Source: Plantibacter auratus (lineage in GTDB: Bacteria > Actinomycetota > Actinomycetes > Actinomycetales > Microbacteriaceae). Taken from it: a DNA stretch of 64,000 nt. This document shows positions 34,845 to 46,882 of the stretch, one piece after another. The number at the start of each line of letters is the position of its first letter. The stretch's first letter is position 1. The stretch lies in NCBI RefSeq assembly GCF_050587365.1, contig NZ_JBOBFV010000002.1, forward strand, positions 186,001 through 250,000. The letters run 5' to 3'. A model generated the notes under the pieces. That model was not told the DNA's origin. It saw only the letters and a program-made list of their open reading frames with translations, and ran no database searches. Both the position numbers and the translations under genes were made by a program.

Positions 34845-35261
34845 CTACTCGGAGAGCGACGGCCGCCAGACGACGACCTCGGTCCGGCGGCGGGTGCGGG
34901 TACCGCTCCGCATCGGGACGACGCTCCCCTCCATGCCGGCGGCGAACACCCGGTTGCCCGGGGTTCGCAGCAGGGCGTTGGCGAGCGCGTGCTCGAGCTC
35001 CCGTACCCGGCCCTGGAGCGAGCTGACCTCGTTCTCCAGGGTCAGGATGCGGGAGATGCCCTCGAGGCTGACGCCCTCGGCACTGAGCCTGGACACCTCA
35101 CGGAGCTGGGCGATGTCGCGCATCGAGTACCTGCGCGACTTCCCGGCGGTCCGCGTCGGCGACACGAGCCCGAGCCGGTCGTACTGCCGAAGCGTCTGCG
35201 GGTGCATGCCGGCGAGCTCGGCAGCCATCGCGATCGCGAAGACCGGCGAATGCTCGTCCAT
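34845..35261 (-). CDS. hspR: Heat-shock repressor HspR (MerR family)
   Basis: A 138-residue MerR-family repressor. The winged helix HTH spans about residues 8-75 (VFAIAMAAELAGMHPQTLRQYDRLGLVSPTR...YSMRDIAQLREVSRL). A helical dimerisation segment follows (LENEVSSLQGRVRELEHALANALL), then a basic tail. HspR binds HAIR sites with DnaK as co-repressor. It is the last gene of dnaK-grpE-dnaJ-hspR, as in Streptomyces and Mycobacterium. Four HAIR sites in this window (clpB, dnaK twice, clpC) define the visible regulon. The C-terminal RRRTEVVVW is unlike most HspR proteins, which vary there. Confidence 0.95.
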   Translation of the reverse strand: MDEHSPVFAIAMAAELAGMHPQTLRQYDRLGLVSPTRTAGKSRRYSMRDIAQLREVSRLSAEGVSLEGISRILTLENEVSSLQGRVRELEHALANALLRTPGNRVFAAGMEGSVVPMRSGTRTRRRTEVVVWRPSLSE

Positions 35262-35291
35262 GCTCCCTGCCCTTCCGTGTGCTGCTGGCTA

Positions 35292-36293
35292 CTAGCCCCG
35301 AGCCCTGGCGATGAGCTCGTCGCGGGGGTTGTCCTTCGGCTCCAGCTCGTGGAACCGTTCGAGTGCTTCCTTGGCCTCGCCGCCGAGATGCGCCGGGACG
35401 ACGATCTGCACGACGGCCAAAAGGTCGCCGGTGCCCTTCGTCGTCGCGACACCACGGCCCTTGACGCGGAGGACGCGGCCGCTCGGCGTACCGGGGGCGA
35501 CGCGCAGCTTGACGGGGTCGCCGCCGAGCGTCGGGACCTCGATCGTCGCGCCGAGCGCGGCCTCCACGAAGGTGACCGGCACGGTGACGCGGAGGTTCAG
35601 GCCGTCGCGTTCGAACACGGGATGCTTGCGGACACTCACGGTGACCACGATATCGCCGGGTTCGCCGCCGTCCGGACTCGGCTGCCCCTTGCCGCGCAGG
35701 CGGATCTTCTGTCCATCCGACACACCCGCCGGGATCTTCACCTTGATGGTGCGTCCCTCGGAGGTCTGCAGGGAGATGGTGTCTCCCTGCGTGGCCGTGA
35801 TGAAGTCGATCGTCGTGTGCGCGGTGATGTCGCGGCCCGGCGTGGGTCCGCCGTAGCCGCGGAAGCCACCGGAGGTCTGGCCGAAGCCACCCTGGCCGAA
35901 CATGCCGCCGAGGATGTCCTCGTACCCGGGAGGCGCCTGCTGGTAGCTGTAGCTCTGGCGACCGCCACCACCACCGCCCCCACCGAACATCGTCCCGAAG
36001 ACGTCCTCGAAGCCGCCCTGGCCGCCGCCGGCACCCGGGGCGGTGAAGCGTGCTCCACCGCCCATGGCACGAACGGCGTCGTACTCCTTGCGCTGCTCGG
36101 GGTCGCCGAGGACCGAGTGGGCCTCGCTGATCTCCTTGAACTTCGCCTCGGCCTTCGCATCACCCGGGTTGGAGTCCGGGTGGTACTGCCGGGCGAGCTT
36201 CCGGTAGACCTTCTTCAGTTCCGCCGGCGTCACGTCCTTCTTGACGCCGAGGACCTTGTAGAAGTCCTTGTCGAACCAGTCCTGACTCGCCAT
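35292..36293 (-). CDS. dnaJ: DnaJ-type co-chaperone without zinc finger
   Basis: A 333-residue Hsp40. The J domain (residues 9-75) has the HPD motif in ARQYHPDSNPGD, which stimulates DnaK ATPase. A Gly/Phe-rich region (about 75-145) has a run of eight glycines. The C-terminal substrate domains hold GRDITAHTTIDFITATQGDTISL and the region with GDIVVTVSVRKHPVFERDGLNL. The four CxxCxGxG zinc-binding repeats of canonical DnaJ are absent, so this is the type II (CbpA-like) form. It starts two bases before the grpE stop region, within the dnaK operon. Confidence 0.95.
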   Translation of the reverse strand: MASQDWFDKDFYKVLGVKKDVTPAELKKVYRKLARQYHPDSNPGDAKAEAKFKEISEAHSVLGDPEQRKEYDAVRAMGGGARFTAPGAGGGQGGFEDVFGTMFGGGGGGGGRQSYSYQQAPPGYEDILGGMFGQGGFGQTSGGFRGYGGPTPGRDITAHTTIDFITATQGDTISLQTSEGRTIKVKIPAGVSDGQKIRLRGKGQPSPDGGEPGDIVVTVSVRKHPVFERDGLNLRVTVPVTFVEAALGATIEVPTLGGDPVKLRVAPGTPSGRVLRVKGRGVATTKGTGDLLAVVQIVVPAHLGGEAKEALERFHELEPKDNPRDELIARARG

Positions 36294-36295
36294 GG

Positions 36296-36970
36296 CTAGC
36301 TCGCCGGGACCGCGACGACCACCTTCGCGGCGCGCAGCAGGGTGGAGCCCAGGTGGTACCCGGTCTCCACGACGTCGAGGACGGTCTCGCCCTCGGCGCC
36401 CGGCGTGGGCTGCTGGAAGATGGCCTCGTGCACGTTGGGGTCGAAGGTCTCGCCGACCGCCCCGAACGGCTTCAGCCCGAGCTTCTCGGCAGCGCCGCGG
36501 AGCTTGGCCGCGATCTGCGTGAAGGGGGCGTCGCCCTCGAGGTCGCCGTGCTTGTCAGCGCGGTCGAGGTCGTCGAGCACCGGGAGCAGGACCTTGGCGA
36601 CCTCGCCGGTGGTGCGCTCGCGCTCCACCTCGCGGCCGGCCTCGGTGCGCTTCCGGTAGTTCGCGTACTCGGCCGTGACGCGCTGCAGGTCGCCGAGGCG
36701 TTCTGCAGCGAGCTGCTCGGCCGGGGAGAGGTCGCCGCCCTGCACGGGCTCCTCGGGAGCCGCGTTGAGGATGTCCTCGACGGTCAGCTCGTCGTCGGCG
36801 GCCGGTGCGTCGGCGTCGGCGGATTCGGCAGGTGCGCCCGAGGGGGCCGACGCGTCGGCGTCAGCCCCCTCGGTGCCAGGCTGACGAACCTCGCCGGTCT
36901 CCGGGTCGATCCGCCGCTTGTCGCGGATGATGGGATCGTCCTGGTTCTGGTTCTGGTTCTCGTCAGTCAT
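36296..36970 (-). CDS. grpE: GrpE nucleotide exchange factor
   Basis: A 224-residue GrpE that releases ADP from DnaK. A long acidic, Ala-rich disordered N terminus (about residues 1-75) precedes the coiled-coil and beta domain. Family sequence: ELAAERLGDLQRVTAEYANYRKRTEAGREVER, LLPVLDDLDRADKHGD, FDPNVHEAIFQQPTPGAEGETVLDVVETGYHLGSTLLRAAKVVVA. It starts two bases after dnaK ends and stops two bases before dnaJ. Confidence 0.97.
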   Translation of the reverse strand: MTDENQNQNQDDPIIRDKRRIDPETGEVRQPGTEGADADASAPSGAPAESADADAPAADDELTVEDILNAAPEEPVQGGDLSPAEQLAAERLGDLQRVTAEYANYRKRTEAGREVERERTTGEVAKVLLPVLDDLDRADKHGDLEGDAPFTQIAAKLRGAAEKLGLKPFGAVGETFDPNVHEAIFQQPTPGAEGETVLDVVETGYHLGSTLLRAAKVVVAVPAS

Positions 36971-36972
36971 GG

Positions 36973-38835
<1,863 letters not shown>

Positions 38836-38966
38836 GTGTTGGTTCTCCTTGTGTTGACTGCCGGTTCGGAACTCGTCGACTCGGGCGGCATGCTGTGGGC
38901 GTCCGGCCGACTCGACGAGCTCGGCACCGAGCTGATTGATGGGGTGATGCTGGTGCGACGTCGAGA

Positions 38967-38987
38967 CTTGAGCCCCGATGACTCAAT
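38967..38987. promoter_or_regulatory. HAIR-type site 1 upstream of dnaK
   Basis: CTTGAGC-N7-ACTCAAT, two mismatches from the perfect HAIR (CTTGAGT-N7-ACTCAAG). It lies 132 bases before the dnaK start and 32 bases from a second site. Confidence 0.85.
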
Positions 38988-39018
38988 GCTACCGAGGCCC
39001 GGTTTCAACGTCAAGAAA

Positions 39019-39039
39019 GTTGAGTCCGCCTGGCTCAAC
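39019..39039. promoter_or_regulatory. HAIR-type site 2 upstream of dnaK
   Basis: GTTGAGT-N7-GCTCAAC, with compensating changes in both arms that leave GTTGAG/CTCAAC symmetrical. Paired with site 1, it could give cooperative HspR binding. Confidence 0.75.
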
Positions 39040-39075
39040 TCCCAGCGGATGGCCAGGGTGACCGCAACCCAGGTG

Positions 39076-39174
39076 CCCTTCGACAAGCTCAGGGACCAGG
39101 ACGGGGAACGGTCCGCGAGTGACGACAGGCCCAGAGTCCGGAACGAATCCCGGTCCCTGAGCCTGTCGAAGGGG
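39076..39174. repeat. Inverted pair of CCCTTCGACAAGCTCAGGGA elements
   Basis: cccttcgacaagctcaggga at 39076-39095 and its inverted complement tccctgagcctgtcgaagggg at 39155-39174 (one base differs in the middle). Together they can fold as a hairpin of about 99 bases, a REPIN-like arrangement. It lies just after the clpC stop and could terminate it. Confidence 0.8.
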
Positions 39175-39180
39175 TAGTGC

Positions 39181-41763
<2,583 letters not shown>

Positions 41764-41783
41764 GTGAACCTCCTGGATTCAAA

Positions 41784-41804
41784 CTTGAGTGTCGTACGCT
41801 CAAG
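41784..41804. promoter_or_regulatory. HAIR site upstream of the ClpC-type gene
   Basis: CTTGAGT-N7-GCTCAAG, one mismatch from the perfect HAIR. It lies 21 bases before the GTG start, a position matching the clpB site. Confidence 0.9.
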
Positions 41805-41860
41805 TCCAACGCGGGGTGCCCGAAGCTATTCCCGGCGACGATCCGCGTCCCAGCGAACCT

Positions 41861-43240
41861 TCAGCGAGGGAGCCTGTCCACCGCCGCTCGACGATGCTCC
41901 AGCGCCGCGGGCAAAGCGAGGGCGGCAGCCAGCACACAGAAGCCTCCAGCGCCGACCGCGAGGCCTGGCGCGACGGCGAGCACCGGGCGCGCCCCCTCTT
42001 CGAGGCGACCGAACGCCTCAGCCTCCACCGCTGAGACAGCCGCTGCCGTCAGGAGCCCGAGGAACGTCGCGGTCACGGCATACATGAAGGCTTCGACGAC
42101 GCCGGCTCCGACGATCGAGCGGTGACTGACGCCGCCCACAGCCAGCAGCGCCCGCTCGTGCACCCGCTCACGAGCAGCCATCACCACGACCGTCGCGGTG
42201 CCGGCGATCGCCAGGACGACCGTCGGACCGAGAATGGTCCAGACAGCGGAGTGGTTGATGCCGTGCTCGCCGGCGGACACAAGCCCGGCCGCCCTCCTGG
42301 CGGAATCGGCGGTCTCGAACACGGTGTAGATCGAATTCGCGAGGGCGACCGCGACGTAGAGCGGGACGAGGGAGACGCCTACACGATCCAAGCGGAAGGC
42401 GCAGCCACGACGCGCGAGGTACCAAGCCGTCGACCATCGACGTGGGACGATCCATGTCCACGCCGCGAGGAACATCGCAGCGATCCGCGAGACGTGCAGC
42501 GCGATCAGCGGGATGATCAGCAACGACAGGAGCATCGCGAGGCCGACTAGGAGACCGAGCCGACTGGACACGTCGCCGCTCACCGTACCGACCATTCCGG
42601 CCGCCACTGCGAGGACCGCCGCCGACATGACCAGGCTGAGCGCGAGCCTGAACGCGGTCGGGCGACGGCGGACGACTTCCGCGCTCAGGACCGCGTCGAC
42701 CGCCGGTACCCGGAGGATCGAGCCGGCACCTTGCAGACCGGCGAGCAACAGGATGCCGATGAGCAGTGCCCAGGTCGACAGGAGCACCAGCGTGCTCGCC
42801 GGGGCATCGACGATCGCGGCGACCGCGTTGGCCTGCAGGACCCAGCCGGTGAACCGCGGTGCGACCAATAGGGCCAGTGGCAGCCCGAGCGCTCCGCCCA
42901 CGGTCCCGAGCACGATCAGCTGCGATACAAGGACGCCGGCGATCCGCACTGACGACATCCCCGCGAGCTTCCAGGTCGCGAACGGTCGACGCTGGAGTTG
43001 CACCGCCAAGGAGACCGCGCTCGAGGTGATGACGAAGACCGCGAGCGAGGCCATCCCGTACATCGGCGTGCTCAGATTCCGGACGATGCGCTGTTCCCGG
43101 ACGGGCAGCCGACCGGCGGCCTCCACGAGCACTCCCACGCTGACAAGGAGCGCGTTCGCGAGTGCCAGGAACAGGAGCAGGGAGATCCACACCCGCCACT
43201 GATGCAGGAGTGTGCGGAGAACGAGACCGGCCATCGTCAT
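41861..43240 (-). CDS. FtsX-type ABC transporter permease of the lanthipeptide cluster
   Basis: A 459-residue permease with about eight to ten membrane helices and two FtsX-like halves. The first begins MYGMASLAVFVITSSAVSLAVQLQRRPFATWKLAGMSSVRIAGV; the second has HSAVWTILGPTVVLAIAGTATVVVMAARERVHERALLAVGGVSHRSIVGAGVVEAF. This is the architecture of MacB/LolCDE-like and self-immunity exporters. ATG 43240 overlaps the ATPase gene by four bases. It is last in the operon after the synthetase, the precursor and the ATPase, so it probably exports the lanthipeptide or protects the producer. That role is inferred from context. It ends 57 bases before the HAIR site. Confidence 0.87.
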   Translation of the reverse strand: MTMAGLVLRTLLHQWRVWISLLLFLALANALLVSVGVLVEAAGRLPVREQRIVRNLSTPMYGMASLAVFVITSSAVSLAVQLQRRPFATWKLAGMSSVRIAGVLVSQLIVLGTVGGALGLPLALLVAPRFTGWVLQANAVAAIVDAPASTLVLLSTWALLIGILLLAGLQGAGSILRVPAVDAVLSAEVVRRRPTAFRLALSLVMSAAVLAVAAGMVGTVSGDVSSRLGLLVGLAMLLSLLIIPLIALHVSRIAAMFLAAWTWIVPRRWSTAWYLARRGCAFRLDRVGVSLVPLYVAVALANSIYTVFETADSARRAAGLVSAGEHGINHSAVWTILGPTVVLAIAGTATVVVMAARERVHERALLAVGGVSHRSIVGAGVVEAFMYAVTATFLGLLTAAAVSAVEAEAFGRLEEGARPVLAVAPGLAVGAGGFCVLAAALALPAALEHRRAAVDRLPR

Positions 43241-43983
43241 GCTCCCACGGACGTGTGGACACTGTCCGCGCGGGCCGTTTCGATGGCGGACCAGAGCGCC
43301 TCCGGGGTGGCGGACGTCAGCTCAGCGTGGACGGAACCGTCACAGAGGACCAGCACACGATCCGCACGCGCAGCAGCGTCGAGGTCATGGGTCACCATCA
43401 CCATCGTGCGTTCGGGACCGAGCGATCCGAACAGGAGGTCGAGCACGACCCGTCCTGACGACGTGTCAAGTGCACCGGTGGGTTCGTCGGCGAAGACCAA
43501 TTCGGCCTGCGACAGCAACACCCGGCCGATCGCGACGCGCTGCCGTTCACCGCCTGACAGCTCGTCCGGGCGATGCCGGAGGCGCGACGACAGTCCGATG
43601 TCTGCGGCGACATCTGCGACCGCCTGACGCCCGGCTGCGCGACCGGCGAAGAGCGCGGGCAACGCGAGGTTGTCCCGCGCGTTGATGGAGGGGATCAGGT
43701 TGTAGTCCTGGAACACGAAGCCGACGGACCGCCGCCGGAATCGGGAACGACCCCATTCGGTCAGGGATGACAGCTCCGTCCCCAACGCCACGACGCTTCC
43801 ACGTGTCGGAGCTCGGAGACCAGATAGGCAGTGCAGGAGTGTCGACTTCCCGGATCCCGAGGGCCCGACGACCGCCAACGACTCACCGGCGGCTACAGAA
43901 AGACTCACCCCCCGCAACACGTGGACCGGGTCGCGGCGATGCAGCGAATAGCTGAAGGAGAGATCGCGTGCTTCCAGGCTCAT
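43237..43983 (-). CDS. ABC transporter ATP-binding protein of the lanthipeptide cluster
   Basis: A 248-residue MacB/LolD-class ABC ATPase. Walker A is GPSGSGKSTLLHCLSGL, the Q-loop region is GFVFQDYNLIPSINARDNLALPALFAG, the signature is LSGGERQRVAIGRVLLSQ, and Walker B is ELVFADEPTGALDT. The H-loop is in MVMVTHDLDAAARADRV. It pairs with the FtsX permease downstream, which overlaps it by four bases. It starts 110 bases after the precursor stop, with a strong hairpin between. Its ribosome-binding site is poor, which fits lower expression than the precursor. Export or immunity for the peptide is inferred. Confidence 0.9.
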   Translation of the reverse strand: MSLEARDLSFSYSLHRRDPVHVLRGVSLSVAAGESLAVVGPSGSGKSTLLHCLSGLRAPTRGSVVALGTELSSLTEWGRSRFRRRSVGFVFQDYNLIPSINARDNLALPALFAGRAAGRQAVADVAADIGLSSRLRHRPDELSGGERQRVAIGRVLLSQAELVFADEPTGALDTSSGRVVLDLLFGSLGPERTMVMVTHDLDAAARADRVLVLCDGSVHAELTSATPEALWSAIETARADSVHTSVGA

Positions 43984-44047
43984 CGTTGCAGTGTCTTTCG
44001 TCGTTCAGGCACGGTGTCTCCACCAGCTCAGGTCGGTCGTGAGCATC

Positions 44048-44088
44048 GGGGCTGCTGCGCTCGATGTCCTCGTGTGCGCAGCAGCCCC
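44048..44088 (-). terminator. Hairpin between lanthipeptide precursor and transporter genes
   Basis: A perfect 13-pair stem (ggggctgctgcgc with its complement, 44048-44060 and 44076-44088) and a 15-base loop. It lies five bases past the precursor stop. No U tract follows, so partial termination or mRNA 3'-end stabilisation is likely; lantibiotic operons often have such a structure after the structural gene to raise its transcript level. Confidence 0.75.
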
Positions 44089-44093
44089 CCTCA

Positions 44094-44231
44094 TCAGCCG
44101 CCCGCGCACGCGAACAGGCTGGCCGAACTCTCCGGCTGGTTTTCGCCGCAGGCCCACCAGCTCCAGTTGCTACCTAGCGTTCCGATGCCGCGATGCGCAT
44201 CACGGCGCTGAAGGTCGAGAACCTTGTTCAT
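44094..44231 (-). CDS. lanA: Class III (labyrinthopeptin-like) lanthipeptide precursor
   Basis: A 45-residue peptide beginning MNKVLDLQRRDAHRG. The leader (residues 1-20) carries L5-D6-L7-Q8, the L-x-L-Q type motif recognised by class III synthetases. The core (21-45) has S21-N-W-S24-W-W-A-C28, a linker G29-E-N-Q-P-E34, S35-S-A-S38-L-F-A-C42 and an A-G-G tail. Both halves fit Ser-x2-Ser-x3-Cys exactly, the labionin precursor pattern. A near-perfect ribosome-binding site (AGGAGGTGA) lies seven bases before ATG 44231. The gene overlaps the 3' end of lanKC by 32 bases. From memory, labyrinthopeptin A2 core is SDWSLWECCSTGSLFACC: the ring residues match closely, but the second Cys of each pair is absent here. 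The cleavage point is inferred from the leader length; no protease is nearby. Confidence 0.9.
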   Translation of the reverse strand: MNKVLDLQRRDAHRGIGTLGSNWSWWACGENQPESSASLFACAGG

Positions 44232-46854
44232 GTTCATCACCTCCTCTCCGATCAAGACCGAGCGAACCCTGCGCTCGCTCGAACAGCCCGGGCTGCTGCA
44301 TCAGCGGCAGCCAGGACAGGTCTCTTTGACGTTGTGCTGTGAGCGCGGCGAGGATACCTGCACTTCCAGTCGCCAAGTCGCTGGACAATCGGAGGTAGTT
44401 CTCTCCGGGAAACTGCACCGATCGTCTCCAACACAAGGCGTCGTGAGCGAGAGCGCTTCGTTGGAATTCAGCGCCGTCAGTAGCGATCGGAGCGCGATCA
44501 GCCGCGAGCGCTGCGAGTATCCCCGCACGGCCGTTGAAGAGACCAGAGAACGCGTACGTGTGGCTCGCGCAGGCGCGTCGCAGTCCCGCTGTCACAAGCG
44601 AGACGTCGTCACCGAGGTCGACCCGGTCCTGCAATTGCGCGATTGCCACAAGAACCCCCGCGCTGCCTCGGGCAAGATACGGAAGTGTTCTCCCGTTCTC
44701 CGTGTCCTCAATTCCCACGAGGTCATCAGCGTAAGAACGCGTCCGAGAAAGGTCGCGCTCGACTGCTCGGATAGCGAGTCGCATTGCGCCGAAGTCATCG
44801 TGGTGTCGCGCGAGCGTGGACAAGAACAAGGAGATACCCGACCATCCGAACAACAGCCCTGCCCGACGGTCGAGTGCCTCAGATGCGCTGGATTCACCGT
44901 CGGAGAACAGCTGTGCCGAAATGCGGGCGGCGCACTCCAGCGCAATCTCGAAGTACTCCGAGTCTTCATACTCGAGCGCTGCGCCGACGGCTGACAGGCC
45001 GATCCCTGCGAGTCCGCCGAACAGGTTGAGGCTACGCGTCCTGCCTCGCGCCTGCAATGAGCGATCGATATGGCGCTTCGCCGCATCGTGTGCACCAAGT
45101 TCGCTGAGTGCTGCAGCGACGCCCGCAAGGCCGTTGAACAAACCGGGTTTCGTATCGGGAGGTGAGGTATCGGCCGCGGCGACGAGCCATTCAGTGAGGT
45201 CTGACGTGATGTCGACATCCGCGCGCGCCAGGGAGAGCAACACTCCGGCAGCCCCGTTCGCAACGTTCACCGTTCCGAACGGGTCGGCTTGGGCCACATC
45301 GCCAGGAAAGAGTGCGCCGGACGTTGCACGGAGGGACGCCAGAATACCCTGAGCAAGTCGATCACGCGTCACTGGGTCTCCCAGCCGTTCAACGTCCCAC
45401 ACGGATGGCGACTCGGCCGGTGTCAGTTCGACCTGAGTCGTCAATTCACGCGGCAGTTTGACACAAGCGCGACGGATGATTTCCGCTGCCCTCGAGCCAA
45501 ACGTCGCCGAGACCATGTCTATAGTCCTGTACCAGTGACCTGGGGCGAGTATCTCGATCGACCTGTTGACCTGGAAGAGGGACGCGGCGATACGTGACAC
45601 TGCGAACCAGTCAGCTTCTGCAGCGGTGTACCCGTCCGGCGGAGCGTAACCCAGCGCGTTGAAGCTCGACCGCGTTCGACTATTCGGTTGCCGTCCGTCC
45701 TCGAGGTCGATGAGGCGAACCGACAGGTCGGCAAGCGCAAGGACGTTGCCGGGGTGCAGATCACCAGCAACCGCTCCCTGCTGATGAAGCATCGCAACGC
45801 ACCGTTCGATCGAACTCATGATGCGATCCACACAATCGACGAAGCGGGACTGCTCATCACTGGCCAGGCGTTCCCGACTGAATGGATAGTTTTTCGCCCC
45901 CCATGCATTCAGCGGCTCCCCGGGGACGTGCTCCATCTCGAGAAAGCGGTGTTCCCAAGCGGTGAACATCCGGATGGGCCGCGGAGCAATCTCAAGATGT
46001 GCCACGTGCGACAGCGTTTCACCCTCGACATTGAGCCGTTCGACTGCATCGCGTCCGCGCGCGTCTAGGCCAGCAAGAGGCCTTGCTTCTTTCACGATCG
46101 AGCGGACGGCCCCTCCACCTGACGATGCCTCGTAGACTCCTCCGCTGTTCGAGAACTTCAGCGGGGTGAGCAAATCATAGTCATCGAGAGGTGACTGCTC
46201 GGCAGGCACCTCACGGAAGATCTTGATGGCGTGTCGTACTTTGTCCGTCATTTGAACCTCGGCAGGCATGTCGAAGTACGGCACGCGAAGGTCGGCGATC
46301 AGTCGGAACCCATCGCCGACGAGAGAAAGCACGGGCTCATCGGTTGCATCTGGGACCATCAGGGGCATGAATCCGCCGTAGCGGAGATACAGCGGACCGT
46401 CACCGACTCTCACATCGCTCAGGATGAATGGTCCTGGCCGACCACTGAGACATGCGGAGAGGGTGTCAATCAGGCGATCCAGTTGATGAGCATCGCACGG
46501 ATAGACAGTCACGAACTTTCCGCTCGCAGCCCTGTCGGCGCTCTTCGAGTTTCGTGCCACGAGACCGTCGCGGGTCGGAACGAACTTGAACGACGCGCTC
46601 ATCGCTACACATACGTCAACTGTGGCCTGCAGCGTCTCAGCGGCCGTGTCAGGAGTTGCGGAGACGTGAATCTTCCAACCCTGAACGGGTAGGTCCACGT
46701 CTGGTGGAGCGCACATCTCCCAGCCGTTTTGCCGGAAGCGCCGCCAGTCGTTGGGGATACCTTGTGGCTGGAACCCGTCGCCGCGCTGCTGCGCCTTCGC
46801 AGACGAGTAGAAGGGCAGCTCCGGATGACTGAACTGGAAATACCGCTGGTCCAC
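44200..46854 (-). CDS. lanKC: Class III lanthionine/labionin synthetase LanKC
   Basis: An 884-residue trifunctional enzyme that phosphorylates precursor Ser/Thr, eliminates phosphate and cyclises onto Cys. The lyase-like domain is at residues 1-220 (MDQRYFQFSHPELPFYSS). The kinase domain is at about 235-480, with a Gly-rich loop (SGGVYEASSGGG), Lys in SIVKEARP, a catalytic loop AGDLHPGNVL (Asp365, Asn370) and LIDLED at 381-386. The LanC-like cyclase runs from about 520 (GLFNGLAGVA, GSAGVLVAI, GLFNGRAGIL). The Cys-Cys-His zinc ligands of class I, II and IV cyclases are missing, which puts it in class III. GTG 46854 has GGGAGGG seven bases upstream; a TTG at 46911 would lie on the -35 and is rejected. 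GC content is lower than in flanking genes. Confidence 0.93.
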   Translation of the reverse strand: MDQRYFQFSHPELPFYSSAKAQQRGDGFQPQGIPNDWRRFRQNGWEMCAPPDVDLPVQGWKIHVSATPDTAAETLQATVDVCVAMSASFKFVPTRDGLVARNSKSADRAASGKFVTVYPCDAHQLDRLIDTLSACLSGRPGPFILSDVRVGDGPLYLRYGGFMPLMVPDATDEPVLSLVGDGFRLIADLRVPYFDMPAEVQMTDKVRHAIKIFREVPAEQSPLDDYDLLTPLKFSNSGGVYEASSGGGAVRSIVKEARPLAGLDARGRDAVERLNVEGETLSHVAHLEIAPRPIRMFTAWEHRFLEMEHVPGEPLNAWGAKNYPFSRERLASDEQSRFVDCVDRIMSSIERCVAMLHQQGAVAGDLHPGNVLALADLSVRLIDLEDGRQPNSRTRSSFNALGYAPPDGYTAAEADWFAVSRIAASLFQVNRSIEILAPGHWYRTIDMVSATFGSRAAEIIRRACVKLPRELTTQVELTPAESPSVWDVERLGDPVTRDRLAQGILASLRATSGALFPGDVAQADPFGTVNVANGAAGVLLSLARADVDITSDLTEWLVAAADTSPPDTKPGLFNGLAGVAAALSELGAHDAAKRHIDRSLQARGRTRSLNLFGGLAGIGLSAVGAALEYEDSEYFEIALECAARISAQLFSDGESSASEALDRRAGLLFGWSGISLFLSTLARHHDDFGAMRLAIRAVERDLSRTRSYADDLVGIEDTENGRTLPYLARGSAGVLVAIAQLQDRVDLGDDVSLVTAGLRRACASHTYAFSGLFNGRAGILAALAADRAPIATDGAEFQRSALAHDALCWRRSVQFPGENYLRLSSDLATGSAGILAALTAQRQRDLSWLPLMQQPGLFERAQGSLGLDRRGGDEHEQGSRPSAP

Positions 46855-46882
46855 GAAGCGCCCTCCCTTGTTTGATATTTCA

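Larger units (their letters stand above)
38836..39180 (-). promoter_or_regulatory. dnaK upstream region (345 bp): promoter region, two HAIR sites and repeats
   Basis: This gap holds the dnaK ribosome-binding site, two HAIR-type inverted repeats (38967-38987 and 39019-39039) and, nearer clpC, two opposed copies of the CCCTTCGACAAGCTCAGGGA element (39076-39097 and 39152-39174). I cannot place the -35/-10 with confidence. No open reading frame here looks genuine. Confidence 0.7.

Noticed and set aside
43984..44093. A second precursor peptide between lanA and the ATPase gene
   Set aside because: I translated the segment after lanA and found only a hairpin and short frames without a leader motif, Ser/Cys units or a ribosome-binding site.
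44200..46854. Class IV (LanL) rather than class III synthetase
   Set aside because: Class IV cyclases keep the Cys-Cys-His zinc ligands with a CHG motif. None is visible here, and the precursor has labionin-type motifs.
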